A stretch of 48,113 bases of DNA from an uncultured Hyphomicrobiales bacterium. GTDB lineage: Bacteria > Pseudomonadota > Alphaproteobacteria > Rhizobiales > Xanthobacteraceae. Under the pieces are notes generated by a model. It worked only from the letters and a program-made list of their open reading frames with translations. It was not told the DNA's origin and ran no database searches. The position numbers and the translations under genes are program-made. Positions 35,032 through 44,040 of the stretch are shown here, piece by piece (position 1 is the first letter of the stretch; the number at the start of each line of letters is the position of its first letter). The stretch is taken from contig CAISIV010000161.1 of the NCBI GenBank assembly GCA_903885555.1, forward strand, positions 1 through 48,113. The letters run 5' to 3'.

Positions 35032-35850
35032 CTACTTCGCGAAGGCTGGGAACACCGGCAGTTTCTCGACGTCGCGGGCATCGTGCTGAATGATGATCGT
35101 CGCCTTGAGATTCGTTGCGATGTTCTTGAGGCGCTCGACCGAAGCCACCGTCTGGGCGCGATCGTAGTTGAACGCCGGCACGCCGGTCGAATTGGCGTTC
35201 TCGCGGAAGTGGATCGCGTCGCCGCTTAGGATCACCGGGCCCATGCCCGCCAGCTTGACGAGCAGGCTGGAATGTCCGGGCGTGTGCCCGGGCGTGCGCA
35301 GCACGATGACGGTGCCGTCCTCGAACACGTCCTTGTCGAGCGCGAGCGCTTCGAGCTTGTTCTCGCCTTTGATCCAGCCTTCGAACGGCTTGAAGTTCAC
35401 GCCCGTGCCGGGCTTCGGGCTGGAGATCGCTTCCCAATCCTTGGCGCCGATCAGCACTGTCGCTTTCGGGAACGACGCCACCTGGCCGGTGTGATCGGCG
35501 TGATAGTGGCTGATGCCGACATATTTGATCTGATCCGGCTTGAGGTCGATCTTGGCCAAATAGTCGACCAGGCTCACCTTCGGCGCGACATTGGGCATCG
35601 TCATGGCGTGGCCCGTATCCCAGAGCAGATAGTCGTCGCCGTGCTTGATGAGATAGCAGCTGAAGACGAACTGAAGCTTCAGTTCGCCGTAGGCAAAGGT
35701 GTCCGAGAAGCGCTGGTTGACGGGCACCGGCGCCTGCGGCGTGCCGCAGTCGAAGCGCGCGAGCGACACTTCCGGCGCCGCGAGTGCGGGCGCCGCGAGG
35801 CCGGCAAGCAGAGTGGCGCCGGCAGCGAGGATGGTCAGTGTTCGATTCAT
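35032..35850 (-). CDS. secreted MBL-fold hydrolase, N-acyl-homoserine-lactonase-like
   Basis: 272 residues with a signal peptide (cleavage near ALAAPE, about 25). Metal site: HYHADH (His115, His117, Asp119, His120), TPGHTPGHSS (His189), LSGDAIHF (Asp211) and IIIQHDA (His256). This full set and the LLWDTGHA start place it near the AttM/AiiA-like lactonases, though those are usually cytoplasmic. Quorum quenching is only a possibility; other lactones or esters are equally likely. ATG at 35850 after GGGGAC. Monocistronic, with a strong terminator. Confidence 0.82.
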   Translation of the reverse strand: MNRTLTILAAGATLLAGLAAPALAAPEVSLARFDCGTPQAPVPVNQRFSDTFAYGELKLQFVFSCYLIKHGDDYLLWDTGHAMTMPNVAPKVSLVDYLAKIDLKPDQIKYVGISHYHADHTGQVASFPKATVLIGAKDWEAISSPKPGTGVNFKPFEGWIKGENKLEALALDKDVFEDGTVIVLRTPGHTPGHSSLLVKLAGMGPVILSGDAIHFRENANSTGVPAFNYDRAQTVASVERLKNIATNLKATIIIQHDARDVEKLPVFPAFAK

Positions 35851-36204
35851 GATTTCGTCCCCAGATGGTTTGTTAAGCCAGCCTTTTCCGGCCGGTTGAG
35901 AGTTCGGAGCCGGCTGCAATTCCGGCAAGGATGGTCCATGCAGGATACACGCAGGTGACAGGTGGCGGAATGCCAAGTCTAGGTACTAACCCCGGCATCG
36001 GCTGCCCTATTCGTTATCAATATGCCCTGTCGGAGCGGCTTTAGGCCGATGCGCCAGCCCTCGCCGACCCCGGTTCGCTTCGCGTGGTTCCGGCGCCACC
36101 ACAATCTAGATTGTTATGGTGGATGATTGCATCCTCGGCGTTAAACTAACCTTAGCGTGTGCTTGTCATAAAAGGTATCGGGCTACGATAAACAGGATTA
36201 CCGC
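35851..36204. other. 354-bp divergent intergenic region with an inverted repeat
   Basis: Between the metallo-hydrolase and a PilZ gene. No convincing gene. The notable element is at 36096-36122: a 14-bp perfect palindrome ACAATCTAGATTGT (36101-36114) framed by CCACC (36096-36100) and GGTGG (36118-36122), giving an arm match broken by three extra bases. It could be an operator or an RNA hairpin in the leader of the PilZ gene, whose start is 83 bp downstream. Confidence 0.6.
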
Positions 36205-36843
36205 GTGCAGAAAATTCCATCGCAAGCGGACAACGATATCGCGATCGTCGAGCGCGAACTTCGTATTCTTGTCAGCATCGCCGCGCGATACACGTTGACG
36301 GACTGGTGCGAGTCCCAACGCTATCGGCGCAAGTTTGCGTGCCGGCTGATTGCCATTTCCAAGTTCGAGACCACGCTTTTTGCTCCGGTATCGGGAAAGG
36401 TCGGAGACCGGGTCATCACGTCTTGCGACGAGTTTGGAATACTGGACGGCTCGATCATGCGCATACTCGATCGCGGGTTTGTCGTGCGGATCGCCGCGAC
36501 CGAAAGCGGGCGCCGCAAGCTTGCCGCTCGAATCGAAGGCTATGAAAAGATCAAGAACTACGACCTGGTCGATCGACGATCGCACAAGCGTATCATTCCC
36601 ATAAATCCCAGTTCGACTTTATTTTTTGGCGACGGCACTCAGATGGATTGCTTCGTTATCGACATCTCGACGTCCGGCGTCGCGGTTTCCGCCAACGCTC
36701 AACCCGAGATCGGTACGCCCCTCGCCATTGGATCGCTCGTCGGCCGGGTCGTGCGGCACTTCGACGATGGCTTTGCCATTAAATTTATTCGGGAAGAGGA
36801 TATCGACGATCTCGAACAAAAACTCGTCGCACCCGCAGCCTGA
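36205..36843 (+). CDS. PilZ-domain protein with an extra N-terminal domain
   Basis: 212 residues. The C-terminal PilZ domain (about 120-200) has RRSHKR (Arg124/125...Arg129) and VIDISTSGVAV (Asp153, Ser155, Gly158), the c-di-GMP contacts. The N-terminal part (about 38-112: CRLIAISKFETTLFAPVSGK ... VGDRVITSCDEFGILDGSIM) looks like a second, degenerate PilZ/YcgR-N-type barrel without the Arg motif. The start is a GTG (36205) with AGG about 9 nt before. Codon use is somewhat more relaxed (more AT) than in the neighbours. Confidence 0.78.
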   Translation: MQKIPSQADNDIAIVERELRILVSIAARYTLTDWCESQRYRRKFACRLIAISKFETTLFAPVSGKVGDRVITSCDEFGILDGSIMRILDRGFVVRIAATESGRRKLAARIEGYEKIKNYDLVDRRSHKRIIPINPSSTLFFGDGTQMDCFVIDISTSGVAVSANAQPEIGTPLAIGSLVGRVVRHFDDGFAIKFIREEDIDDLEQKLVAPAA

Positions 36844-37058
36844 CGCGTTCTGTGAACCGGCGAGATCTTTCCGCGGCCTGCCGGCGCCGTGATGCTCACT
36901 TCAATCAAATCAGCACCAATAGCCGCACCATTTGACGATGACGCGCCGTCCCTCTGGCGGTTGTCTGTCCCTGGCACTTCACCCGTGCTGCGACGTTGCG
37001 AACTGTGCCGTTTGGCGATCTAGTACTATTCAAATATTCCAGCACTTGGAGCGGCACC

Positions 37059-38399
37059 ATGGCGGCAGCGGACGCGGGTTCGAATTCACGGCGGCCCGTG
37101 AGCAAGACTTCGTCCGGCGCCGCGACCGAGGCGATCCTGCCGGCCGGCATTCCGAATACACCTTATCGATGGGCGCGCGGCGTTAAGGCCGGACGGTGGC
37201 TGTTCGCTACGGGCCAATGCGGCACCGACTACGTCAATGCGATGGCGCCGGAAGTTCTGCAGTCCGGCCATCCCTTCAACGGTCCGTCGCAATCGCATCG
37301 CGAAGCGCGGCGCATTTTTCAGAATGTCGCCGAGGTTCTCGCCGCCGGCGGATCGAGTCCAAGCGATGTCGTCCGCATCGATCAATTCTATACGTCGCCC
37401 GACGTGGTCGATGGCTATCACCAGACCCGGCGGGAATTCTTCAAGGGTCAGATCCCGCCGTCGACGTCCAACCTGCATCGGCGATTTGCGCGCACCCAGC
37501 AGACCATGGAAGTCCAGGTCATGGCGGCCGTTCCGGCCCCGAATTTTCAAGTTCAACATGCAAAGGCCGGGGCCTACAGAATTCATGCGAGTTCCGGATA
37601 CAGTCCGTCGCTGAGTGCCGGCGATTTTCGCTTCATTCCGGGTCAGACCGCCGAAGCGCTGAAGGAAGAAGACGCGCCGGTCGATCCGGAAGCCAAACGT
37701 GCCCACGGTTTGTGGAAGGGCACGCCCATCATGCTCGAGACCGATTTCATCATTAAGCGAAAGCTCAAGCCGAGCCTTGAGGCCGCGGGCGCGAGCCTCG
37801 ACACCGTGGTCAAGGCGCAGGTCTATCTGCGCGATCAGGCCGACATTCCAGGTTTTCGTCACGTCTGGGCGCAGCATTTTCCGGTTCAGCCCGCCACCAC
37901 GATCATCGCGACGGAAACGCCCGGCTTCATCATGGCGGAGCTTCGCATCGAAATTAATACGATCGCGCTCGCCAGGGATGGCTCGACATCGAAAGAAGTC
38001 GTGGCGCCGGTCGCGCCGCTGTTCGACGGCGGCACAACGGCCGTTCGCGCCGGCGATCTTCTCTTCATCTCTGGTCTCATGGCGATGCGCGACGGCTCGC
38101 TCATCCCGGAAGCGCAGACCGATGCGACGCAACCGTTCTTTGCCTCGCCCGTCAAAAGCGAGCTGCGCGACATTCTCGCTCAGGCCGACGCCATCTGCCG
38201 CGCCGCCGGAACGAGTCTGCACAACGCCGTGCGCATTCAGCAATTCCATGCCGACCTCGCCGATCTTCCAGCGACGCTGGAAGTCTGGTCGGAGGCGATG
38301 GATGGAATGCCGCTGCCGCTCTCCGCGGTCGAAGTTCCGTGGCAGGCAGTGCCGCAAGCGCGGTTGCAGGTCGATCTCTGGGTCTACATTCCGGATTAG
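37059..38399 (+). CDS. three-domain RidA (YjgF/YER057c/UK114) family protein
   Basis: 446 residues carrying three RidA-like domains in tandem: about 37-160 (GRWLFATGQCG ... DVVRIDQFYTSP), 175-305 (AGASLDTVVKAQVYLRD, then QPATTIIATETPG and RIEINTIAL) and 320-443 (AGDLLFISGLMAM ... NAVRIQQFHADLADLP). Ordinary RidA proteins have one domain and form trimers with the active sites between subunits, so this may be a single-chain trimer. The Arg that RidA imine deaminases use is not evident in any copy, so another activity (as in Rid4-7 groups) is likely. ATG at 37059 after GGAG (7 nt). It is followed by a Bug receptor. Confidence 0.82.
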   Translation: MAAADAGSNSRRPVSKTSSGAATEAILPAGIPNTPYRWARGVKAGRWLFATGQCGTDYVNAMAPEVLQSGHPFNGPSQSHREARRIFQNVAEVLAAGGSSPSDVVRIDQFYTSPDVVDGYHQTRREFFKGQIPPSTSNLHRRFARTQQTMEVQVMAAVPAPNFQVQHAKAGAYRIHASSGYSPSLSAGDFRFIPGQTAEALKEEDAPVDPEAKRAHGLWKGTPIMLETDFIIKRKLKPSLEAAGASLDTVVKAQVYLRDQADIPGFRHVWAQHFPVQPATTIIATETPGFIMAELRIEINTIALARDGSTSKEVVAPVAPLFDGGTTAVRAGDLLFISGLMAMRDGSLIPEAQTDATQPFFASPVKSELRDILAQADAICRAAGTSLHNAVRIQQFHADLADLPATLEVWSEAMDGMPLPLSAVEVPWQAVPQARLQVDLWVYIPD

Positions 38400-38494
38400 C
38401 ATGCGCGGCTTTGCCATGCGTTGTCCGCTGAATGACTGGTCCATATCTTGCTTCAGTATAGTTGGCACGCGTTGATGCCGTTGAAGGAGTTGAT

Positions 38495-39466
38495 ATGGTT
38501 TTGAAACGGATCCTGGTGCTGACGATCGCGTGCTTGGCGCTTTTGGCATCGATGCCGGCAGGATACGCGCAGCAATGGCCAAGCAGGACCGTGAAAGTGG
38601 TGGTGCCCTACGGCGTCGGCGGCGTGACCGATACCATGGCGCGTCTTACGGCCGATCGGCTTGGCAAGATTTTCAACCAGACCTTCATCGTCGAGAACAA
38701 ACCGGGTGCCGGTGGCGCGCTGGGCGTCTCCTACGCCATGAACTCGGCGCAGGATGGCTACACCATTCTGTTTATCGGCAGCACGATGTTCACCGTTCTG
38801 CCGCTGGCGCACGAGGTGAACTACGTGCCGCTGAAAGACCTCGTGCCGGTCAGCATCACCGGAACGAACGGCATGGTGATGGTGGTCGGCAAGGACGCGC
38901 CTTATTCGACGCTGCGTGAGTTCATCGACTACGCGAAAGCAAATCCAGGCAAGCTGACTTATGCGAGTGGCGGCGCCGCGACCAACAATCATCTCGATAC
39001 GGCCTATCTCGCCGGACGGGAGAAAATGGATATGGTCCATGTGCCGTTCACCGGCGGTCAGGCGGCACTGACGGCTGTGCTGTCGAAAACCGTCGACATG
39101 CATTTCGGCAATTCGTCCGACCTCGTCGAGCCGGTCAAAGCCGGTACGGTCAAGGCGCTCGCCGTGTCGACGCGCGAACGCATGCCGCAACTGCCCAATG
39201 TGCCGACGGTCGCAGAGACCGTCCCGGGTTACGAATATGTTGCCTGGAACGGCTACGCCGTGACTGGCGGCGTTCCGAAGGATGTCATCGATCGCCTTGC
39301 GGGAGCCTTGCAGACCATTGCCAAGGATCCTGAGGTCATCAAGATCTTCTCAAGTCTCGGTATTGAATCGGTCGGCAGCACGCCGGAAGAAGCGGTCGCC
39401 AGCTTGCGCAAGGACATGCCGGTTTATTCGGAGATGGTCGACATGGCGGGTGTAAGGAAGAAATGA
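38495..39466 (+). CDS. Bug/TctC-family periplasmic substrate-binding protein
   Basis: 323 residues. Sec signal (ILVLTIACLALLASMPAGYAQ), mature start WPSRTVKVVVPYGVGGVTD, ENKPGAGGALGVSYA and VPTVAETVPGYEYV. Third orphan TctC-type receptor of the window. ATG at 38495 preceded by GAAGGAG (6 nt); an earlier in-frame start at 38462 lacks SD. It lies 95 bp after the RidA gene on the same strand and may carry the same substrate class; it is convergent with the aroE-like gene (7-bp gap). Confidence 0.9.
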   Translation: MVLKRILVLTIACLALLASMPAGYAQQWPSRTVKVVVPYGVGGVTDTMARLTADRLGKIFNQTFIVENKPGAGGALGVSYAMNSAQDGYTILFIGSTMFTVLPLAHEVNYVPLKDLVPVSITGTNGMVMVVGKDAPYSTLREFIDYAKANPGKLTYASGGAATNNHLDTAYLAGREKMDMVHVPFTGGQAALTAVLSKTVDMHFGNSSDLVEPVKAGTVKALAVSTRERMPQLPNVPTVAETVPGYEYVAWNGYAVTGGVPKDVIDRLAGALQTIAKDPEVIKIFSSLGIESVGSTPEEAVASLRKDMPVYSEMVDMAGVRKK

Positions 39467-39473
39467 CCCCGCG

Positions 39474-40295
39474 CTAGCCGAGAATTCGACGCAGCGCCGC
39501 GGCATCGACCGAGCGCCCGGTGAACAGCTCAAACGCGTCCACGCCTTGATACAGAAACAGCTCATAACCGCCGAGAATGTCGACACCGGCCGCTTTGCTC
39601 TCTTTCAGGAAAGGTGTTTCGAGCGGCGTATAAACCGCATCGAACACCCATTTTCGGCCGGTGAGGGGAATGCCGGCGAATGCATTGCCGCCATACCCGA
39701 CCATGCCCAGAGGCGTGCAATTAACGAGGCCATCGGCGCCTTGGCAAGCTTGTTCGAGTGTCAGCGCAATATCCACTGACATGGCCGGTCGTGCGTTCTG
39801 AAGCGTCTTTGCCAAAGATTCCGCTTTCTGTGCGTCGACATCGAACAGGCGCAGCGACGTCGCACCCAATGCTGCGAGCGCAAACGCGATCGCTTTGCCC
39901 GCGCCGCCGCTTCCCGCCAGCGCGACAACGCCGGGCCGTATATCTCCGAAGCGGCCTCTGAATGCGGCGATGTAACCGGTGTAGTCGGTGTTGAAGCCAA
40001 TCGTGCGTTCGTGAAACAGAACGGTATTGCAGGCGCCGATGGCTACGACAGCCGGATCCTCGATCGTCGCGAACTTCAGGATTTGTTCTTTGTAGGGATA
40101 GGTGATGTTGAGGCCGCGGAGACCGTCAGCCTTCGCACGCGCGATAACTTGATCGAACGTTAGACCCAGGTCTTTCGGGACCAGCCGCTCATAGGTCAGG
40201 TCGATCCCGCACAATTCCGCCGCGGCATGATGCAGGTCCGGCGCGCGTGACGCGGCAATATTATCGCCAACAAGGCCTAACCGGATTTTTTGCAA
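39474..40295 (-). CDS. AroE-like shikimate/quinate dehydrogenase, probably catabolic
   Basis: 273 residues, normal for AroE. Catalytic Lys69 (LNITYPYKEQ), Asn90 and Asp104 (GFNTDYTGY) are present, with the nucleotide loop GSGGAGKA (128-135) and YQGVDAFELFTG near the end. The carboxylate-binding S-x-S-P of housekeeping AroE is S16-R-A18-P here, as in the SRTP-type quinate/shikimate dehydrogenases of soil bacteria. Start: TTG at 40295 follows GAAGG by 8 nt; another TTG at 40310 overlaps the GntR stop. It is downstream of, and coupled to, the GntR gene, opposite a TRAP-AroQ operon, so a catabolic role is likely. Confidence 0.85.
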   Translation of the reverse strand: MQKIRLGLVGDNIAASRAPDLHHAAAELCGIDLTYERLVPKDLGLTFDQVIARAKADGLRGLNITYPYKEQILKFATIEDPAVVAIGACNTVLFHERTIGFNTDYTGYIAAFRGRFGDIRPGVVALAGSGGAGKAIAFALAALGATSLRLFDVDAQKAESLAKTLQNARPAMSVDIALTLEQACQGADGLVNCTPLGMVGYGGNAFAGIPLTGRKWVFDAVYTPLETPFLKESKAAGVDILGGYELFLYQGVDAFELFTGRSVDAAALRRILG

Positions 40296-40306
40296 GTGAT
40301 CGGCCT

Positions 40307-41050
40307 TCAAACAGGAATGGCGGCTTGGCCGGTAGTCTTCCGGTGCTTGGCAATCGCGGGACGGCGTGACCCAAGCAAACCTGACGGCGTGTGCGACAAA
40401 GTGTAGGCGACGCAATCCATGATGTGGGTTGCCAAAATCGCCTGTGCGCCTTTGGCGTCGCGCTTGAGCGCGCATTCGAGCAATGCTTGATGTTCCTGCG
40501 CCGCGCGGCCGCGAAAAATTACGGCGATCATCAGATAGCGCACATATTTGTCGAACACCGCCGCATGCGAGGCCAACAGAACCGGAGAACCGCAAGCCGA
40601 CAGCAGCGCCTGGTGAAATTCCGAGTCATAGCGCTTCAAGACTTCCAAGCCTCTGACGTCTCCCGTCAACGTGCGCTTCTCCATGGACGCCAGCTTGTGG
40701 TGCGCGGCGACAACGCGGCCCTCCCAATCCATGTCACCCAGCGCGAAGGATCGCTGTAGAGCATGGCCTTCCAGCAGCAGGCGCAGGTTGGCAAGTTCCT
40801 TAAAGTTCTCCGCAGACACCGGTGCGACCTCAAACCCACGGGCGCTTTCAGCGACAATCAGGCCCTCCGAGGTCAGCCGGTTCAAAAGCTCGCGCAATGT
40901 GCTGATGCTGATGCCGTAGTCGTCTTTGAGCCGACCCAGCTTGAGCTTCTCCGATGGCGCCAGCCGTCCTGAAACGATGTCGTCGCGCAGCCGTCGGTAA
41001 ACCCGTTCTCCGGCGGTCTCGACCTCATTATATCGCGCTGTAACCATCAT
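40307..41050 (-). CDS. GntR-family regulator (FadR/FCD subfamily)
   Basis: 247 residues. Winged helix at about 13-75 (RVYRRLRDDIVSGRLAPSEK ... ISISTLRELLNRLTSEGLI), then an all-helical FCD domain with the metal/ligand residues in YDSEFHQALL, EHQALLECAL and ATHIMD. Such regulators sense the substrate or an intermediate of the pathway they control. Divergent from the TRAP operon across 102 bp that holds a perfect palindrome at 41064-41078, so autoregulation and control of both sides are expected. Confidence 0.9.
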   Translation of the reverse strand: MMVTARYNEVETAGERVYRRLRDDIVSGRLAPSEKLKLGRLKDDYGISISTLRELLNRLTSEGLIVAESARGFEVAPVSAENFKELANLRLLLEGHALQRSFALGDMDWEGRVVAAHHKLASMEKRTLTGDVRGLEVLKRYDSEFHQALLSACGSPVLLASHAAVFDKYVRYLMIAVIFRGRAAQEHQALLECALKRDAKGAQAILATHIMDCVAYTLSHTPSGLLGSRRPAIAKHRKTTGQAAIPV

Positions 41051-41063
41051 CCGACACTTCCAC

Positions 41064-41078
41064 GATCATCTGATGATC
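41064..41078. promoter_or_regulatory. putative GntR operator
   Basis: GATCATC-T-GATGATC, a perfect 15-bp palindrome with a single central base, 14 bp from the GntR start and 75 bp from the DctP start in the divergent gap. The form fits FCD-type GntR operators. Confidence 0.7.
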
Positions 41079-41152
41079 CTATTTTTGACCATTGAGACCG
41101 GACAATCAAGCTGCCTAACTCTGCATAGAAAAGTAATAACAGGGAGGACAGC

Positions 41153-42139
41153 ATGATCCGGATGAACCGCCGTTCCGTCTTGGCCGCGGGAACCTCGGCG
41201 CTCGCGCTTGGCGCCACATACCCGGCCTTCGGCCAAGCCAAACAGAAGCTGCGCTTCAGCAGCGCCTTCACCGAAACCGATACCCGCACCGAGGCCTACA
41301 AATCGTTCGCGGCTGCGATCAAGGACGATTTCGAGTTCGAACCCTACTGGGGCAACACCCTGTTCAAGCAGGGCACCGAACTGGTCGCGCTGCAGCGCGA
41401 TAATCTCGATCTCTGCAATCTGGCACCGGCCGACATCTCCAAGCAGATTCCGGCCTGGTCGCTGATGACCTCGGCTTACCTCTTCCGCGATGCCGATCAC
41501 ATGAAGAAGACCTTCAAAAGTGATGTCGGCCGTGAATTCATAAAGATGGCCAAGGACCAACTCGGCATCCAGATCATCGCGCCGGTCTATTTCGGTTCAC
41601 GCAGCGTCAACTTGAAGCCGGACAAGCCAATCAAGACACCGGCAGACATGGCCGGCATCAAACTGCGCATGCCGCCTGGTGAATTCTGGCAATTCCTAGG
41701 TGAATCGCTCGGCGCCAACCCGACGCCGGTCGCCTATGCCGAGCTCTACACCGCCCTGCAGACCGGCACGGTGGACGGTCAGGACAATCCCGTGGTCGCC
41801 AGCAAGCTGATGAAGTTCGACGAGGTGACGACGCAGTTCGTGCTTACCCGCCACGTCATCGCTTATGACGTCATGGCGATCCGTTCGAAAATATGGGACG
41901 CGATGAAGCCCGATCAGCAGACGAAATTCCAGGCCGCAGCCGAGAAGGCGATGGACGAGAACACCGAGCGCTTCAACAAGCAGGAAGTGGAAGTGCTCGA
42001 GTACTTCAAGAAGGAAGGCAAGAAGGTTTACGAGCCCGATCAGAATGCCTTCCGCACATTCGCGCAGAAGCGCTACGTTGAGAAGTACGGCAACGACTGG
42101 CCGAAGGGCGCGCTCGAGCGCATCAACGCGGTCAAGTAG
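41153..42139 (+). CDS. TRAP transporter DctP-family solute receptor
   Basis: 328 residues. Twin-arginine-like signal (MNRRSVLAAGTSALALG), then the DctP fold with the carboxylate-binding Arg172 (AGIKLRMPPGEFW) and the block AYAELYTALQTGTVDGQDNP. It binds an organic acid in the periplasm. SD GGGAGGA 7 nt before the ATG. First gene of an operon with DctQ, DctM and AroQ; the context suggests a quinate- or shikimate-like ligand. Confidence 0.93.
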   Translation: MIRMNRRSVLAAGTSALALGATYPAFGQAKQKLRFSSAFTETDTRTEAYKSFAAAIKDDFEFEPYWGNTLFKQGTELVALQRDNLDLCNLAPADISKQIPAWSLMTSAYLFRDADHMKKTFKSDVGREFIKMAKDQLGIQIIAPVYFGSRSVNLKPDKPIKTPADMAGIKLRMPPGEFWQFLGESLGANPTPVAYAELYTALQTGTVDGQDNPVVASKLMKFDEVTTQFVLTRHVIAYDVMAIRSKIWDAMKPDQQTKFQAAAEKAMDENTERFNKQEVEVLEYFKKEGKKVYEPDQNAFRTFAQKRYVEKYGNDWPKGALERINAVK

Positions 42140-42219
42140 ACGGTTCGCATCCGCTTATGTCTGGCCGGTCAGGAGAGGGGGCCGGTCAGGTGCACGCTTG
42201 AAATTGCCGGGAGTGTTCG

Positions 42220-42732
42220 TTGAATCCGAAGCTTGTCAATGCCGCGCGATGGCTCCGGCGGCGCGCCGAAAACGTTTCGGTGGCGCTGCTTGGCATCATG
42301 TTCGCGGTCTTCATCGTGCAGATTTTTGCGCGCTACGTGCTCAACAAGCCGATCAGCTGGTCGGAAGAAGTCATCATCACAACCTGGCTGTGGACGGTGC
42401 TATGGGGCGCGGCCTTCATCCTGCGTGAATCCGACGAAATCCGTTTCGATATTATCTATTCGCAGGTTTCCGAACGCACGCGCCGCGTCTTCACGGTGCT
42501 GACCGGCGTCGCATTGGTTGGACTCTACGGTCTGTCTCTACCGGGAGCGTATAGCTACGTCAGCTTCATGAAAGTGGAGCACTCGGCGGCGCTGCGCGTG
42601 CCGATCAATTGGCTGTACTGCGTCTTCATTATTTTCAGCGTTGCTTGCATATGCCGGTATTGCTGGCTGGTTTATCGCGCGGTGCGTGGCGACAAGTCAC
42701 CCGAAACCGATCCGGCGAAGCTCACGGACTGA
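42220..42732 (+). CDS. TRAP transporter small permease (DctQ)
   Basis: 170 residues, four membrane segments (about 20-38, 52-70, 91-112, 131-152) with the family blocks FARYVLNKPISWSEEV and TWLWTVLWGAAFILRESDEI. Partner of DctM. The start is TTG at 42220, 6 nt after GGGAG; no ATG is well placed. DctM begins 2 bp after its stop. Confidence 0.9.
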   Translation: MNPKLVNAARWLRRRAENVSVALLGIMFAVFIVQIFARYVLNKPISWSEEVIITTWLWTVLWGAAFILRESDEIRFDIIYSQVSERTRRVFTVLTGVALVGLYGLSLPGAYSYVSFMKVEHSAALRVPINWLYCVFIIFSVACICRYCWLVYRAVRGDKSPETDPAKLTD

Positions 42733-42734
42733 CC

Positions 42735-44030
42735 ATGCTTTCACCCTTCGCCATTTGCATCATTGCTATCGTCACGCTCGGCGCGCTCGGTTTGCCGATC
42801 GGCCACGCGATGATCGCTTCGTCGATCCTGTATCTGCTGCTGGCGGGGCTGGACCTTGGCACTGCCGCCGAACAGATACTCAATGGCCTGTTCAACAGCT
42901 ACGTACTGCTGGCCATTCCGCTCTTCATTCTTGCCGCCGATCTCATGAACATCGGCAGCCTGACGGACCGGCTTCTGCAATTCTGCCTCGTGCTGGTTGG
43001 GCGTTTCCGCGGCGGTCTCGGTCACGTCAACGTCATCGCCAATATGATCTTCGCCGGCATGTCGGGCTCGGCTATTGCGGATGCCGTCGGCATCGGCCGC
43101 ATCATTATCGGCATGATGACAAAGGACGGCCGTTACCCGATCGCCTACGCCGGCGCGATCACGGCCTCCGCCGCCATCATCGGGCCGATCATACCGCCGT
43201 CGATTCCGATGGTGCTGTATGCGCTGATTTCGGACACCTCCATCGGCTACCTGTTTCTGGGCGGCTTCGTACCCGGCGTCATGCTCGGCATCGCCTTCAT
43301 GGTGATGAATTCCATCATCGCGCGGCGGCGCAACTATCCGGTCGAGCCGCCGATCCCGGCGCGCGAAATTCCGAAAATCACCATGCGCGCCTTCCCGGCG
43401 TTGATGCTGCCGGTGATCCTGCTGTTCGGCATCTATGGCGGCGTCATGACGCCGACCGAGGGTGCGGCGGCGGCAGCGGCCTACGCATTGTTCGCCTCGA
43501 CGGTGCTATATCGGGCAGTGACGTGGCGTCAGCTTTACGACGCGCTGCTCGCCAGCGGTAAAGCGACGACCTCGATCGGCATGCTCATCGCCGGCGCCAT
43601 GATCTTCAATTATGTCGTGACGATCGAGAACATTCCGGCATCGCTTGCGCGCTTCATGAGCGGACAGGACTTTTCGGCGTCAATGTTTCTGCTCGTCGTC
43701 AACCTCATCCTCTTCGTGCTCGGCTGCCTGCTCGAAGGCAGCACGATCCTTCTCGTCGTCGTGCCGATCTTCATCCCGACCGCCAAGGCGCTAGGCATCG
43801 ACCTGGTGCATTTCGGCGTCGTCGTGGTCGTCAACATCATGATCGGCCTGCTGACGCCGCCTTACGGGCTGCTGCTGTTCGTGCTGGCCAACATGACGAA
43901 GCAGTCTTTGGGCGCGATCGTGCGTGAGGCGCTGCCTTTCATCGCTATGGCCATTCTCGTGCTCGCTATCATCGTCGTCGTGCCGGACTCGATCCTCTGG
44001 TTGCCGCGGCTCATGGGATACAAAGGTTGA
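42735..44030 (+). CDS. TRAP transporter large permease (DctM)
   Basis: 431 residues with about 12 membrane segments. DctM landmarks: NIGSLTDRLLQFCLVLVGRF, MSGSAIADAVGIGRI, GPIIPPSIPMVLYA, and LTPPYGLLLFVLAN near the end. Sodium-driven import of an organic acid with DctP and DctQ. The ATG at 42735 follows the DctQ stop by 2 bp. AroQ follows after 10 bp, so transporter and dehydratase are co-expressed. Confidence 0.94.
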   Translation: MLSPFAICIIAIVTLGALGLPIGHAMIASSILYLLLAGLDLGTAAEQILNGLFNSYVLLAIPLFILAADLMNIGSLTDRLLQFCLVLVGRFRGGLGHVNVIANMIFAGMSGSAIADAVGIGRIIIGMMTKDGRYPIAYAGAITASAAIIGPIIPPSIPMVLYALISDTSIGYLFLGGFVPGVMLGIAFMVMNSIIARRRNYPVEPPIPAREIPKITMRAFPALMLPVILLFGIYGGVMTPTEGAAAAAAYALFASTVLYRAVTWRQLYDALLASGKATTSIGMLIAGAMIFNYVVTIENIPASLARFMSGQDFSASMFLLVVNLILFVLGCLLEGSTILLVVVPIFIPTAKALGIDLVHFGVVVVVNIMIGLLTPPYGLLLFVLANMTKQSLGAIVREALPFIAMAILVLAIIVVVPDSILWLPRLMGYKG

Positions 44031-44040
44031 GGTCTCGCCA

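Noticed and set aside
36870-37058. Possible degraded PilZ remnant on the reverse strand
   Set aside because: Short pieces resembling a PilZ C-terminus (GRRVIVKW and NGAAIGADLIEV) occur in two different frames, but stops break both and no Arg motif precedes them. Too weak to call.
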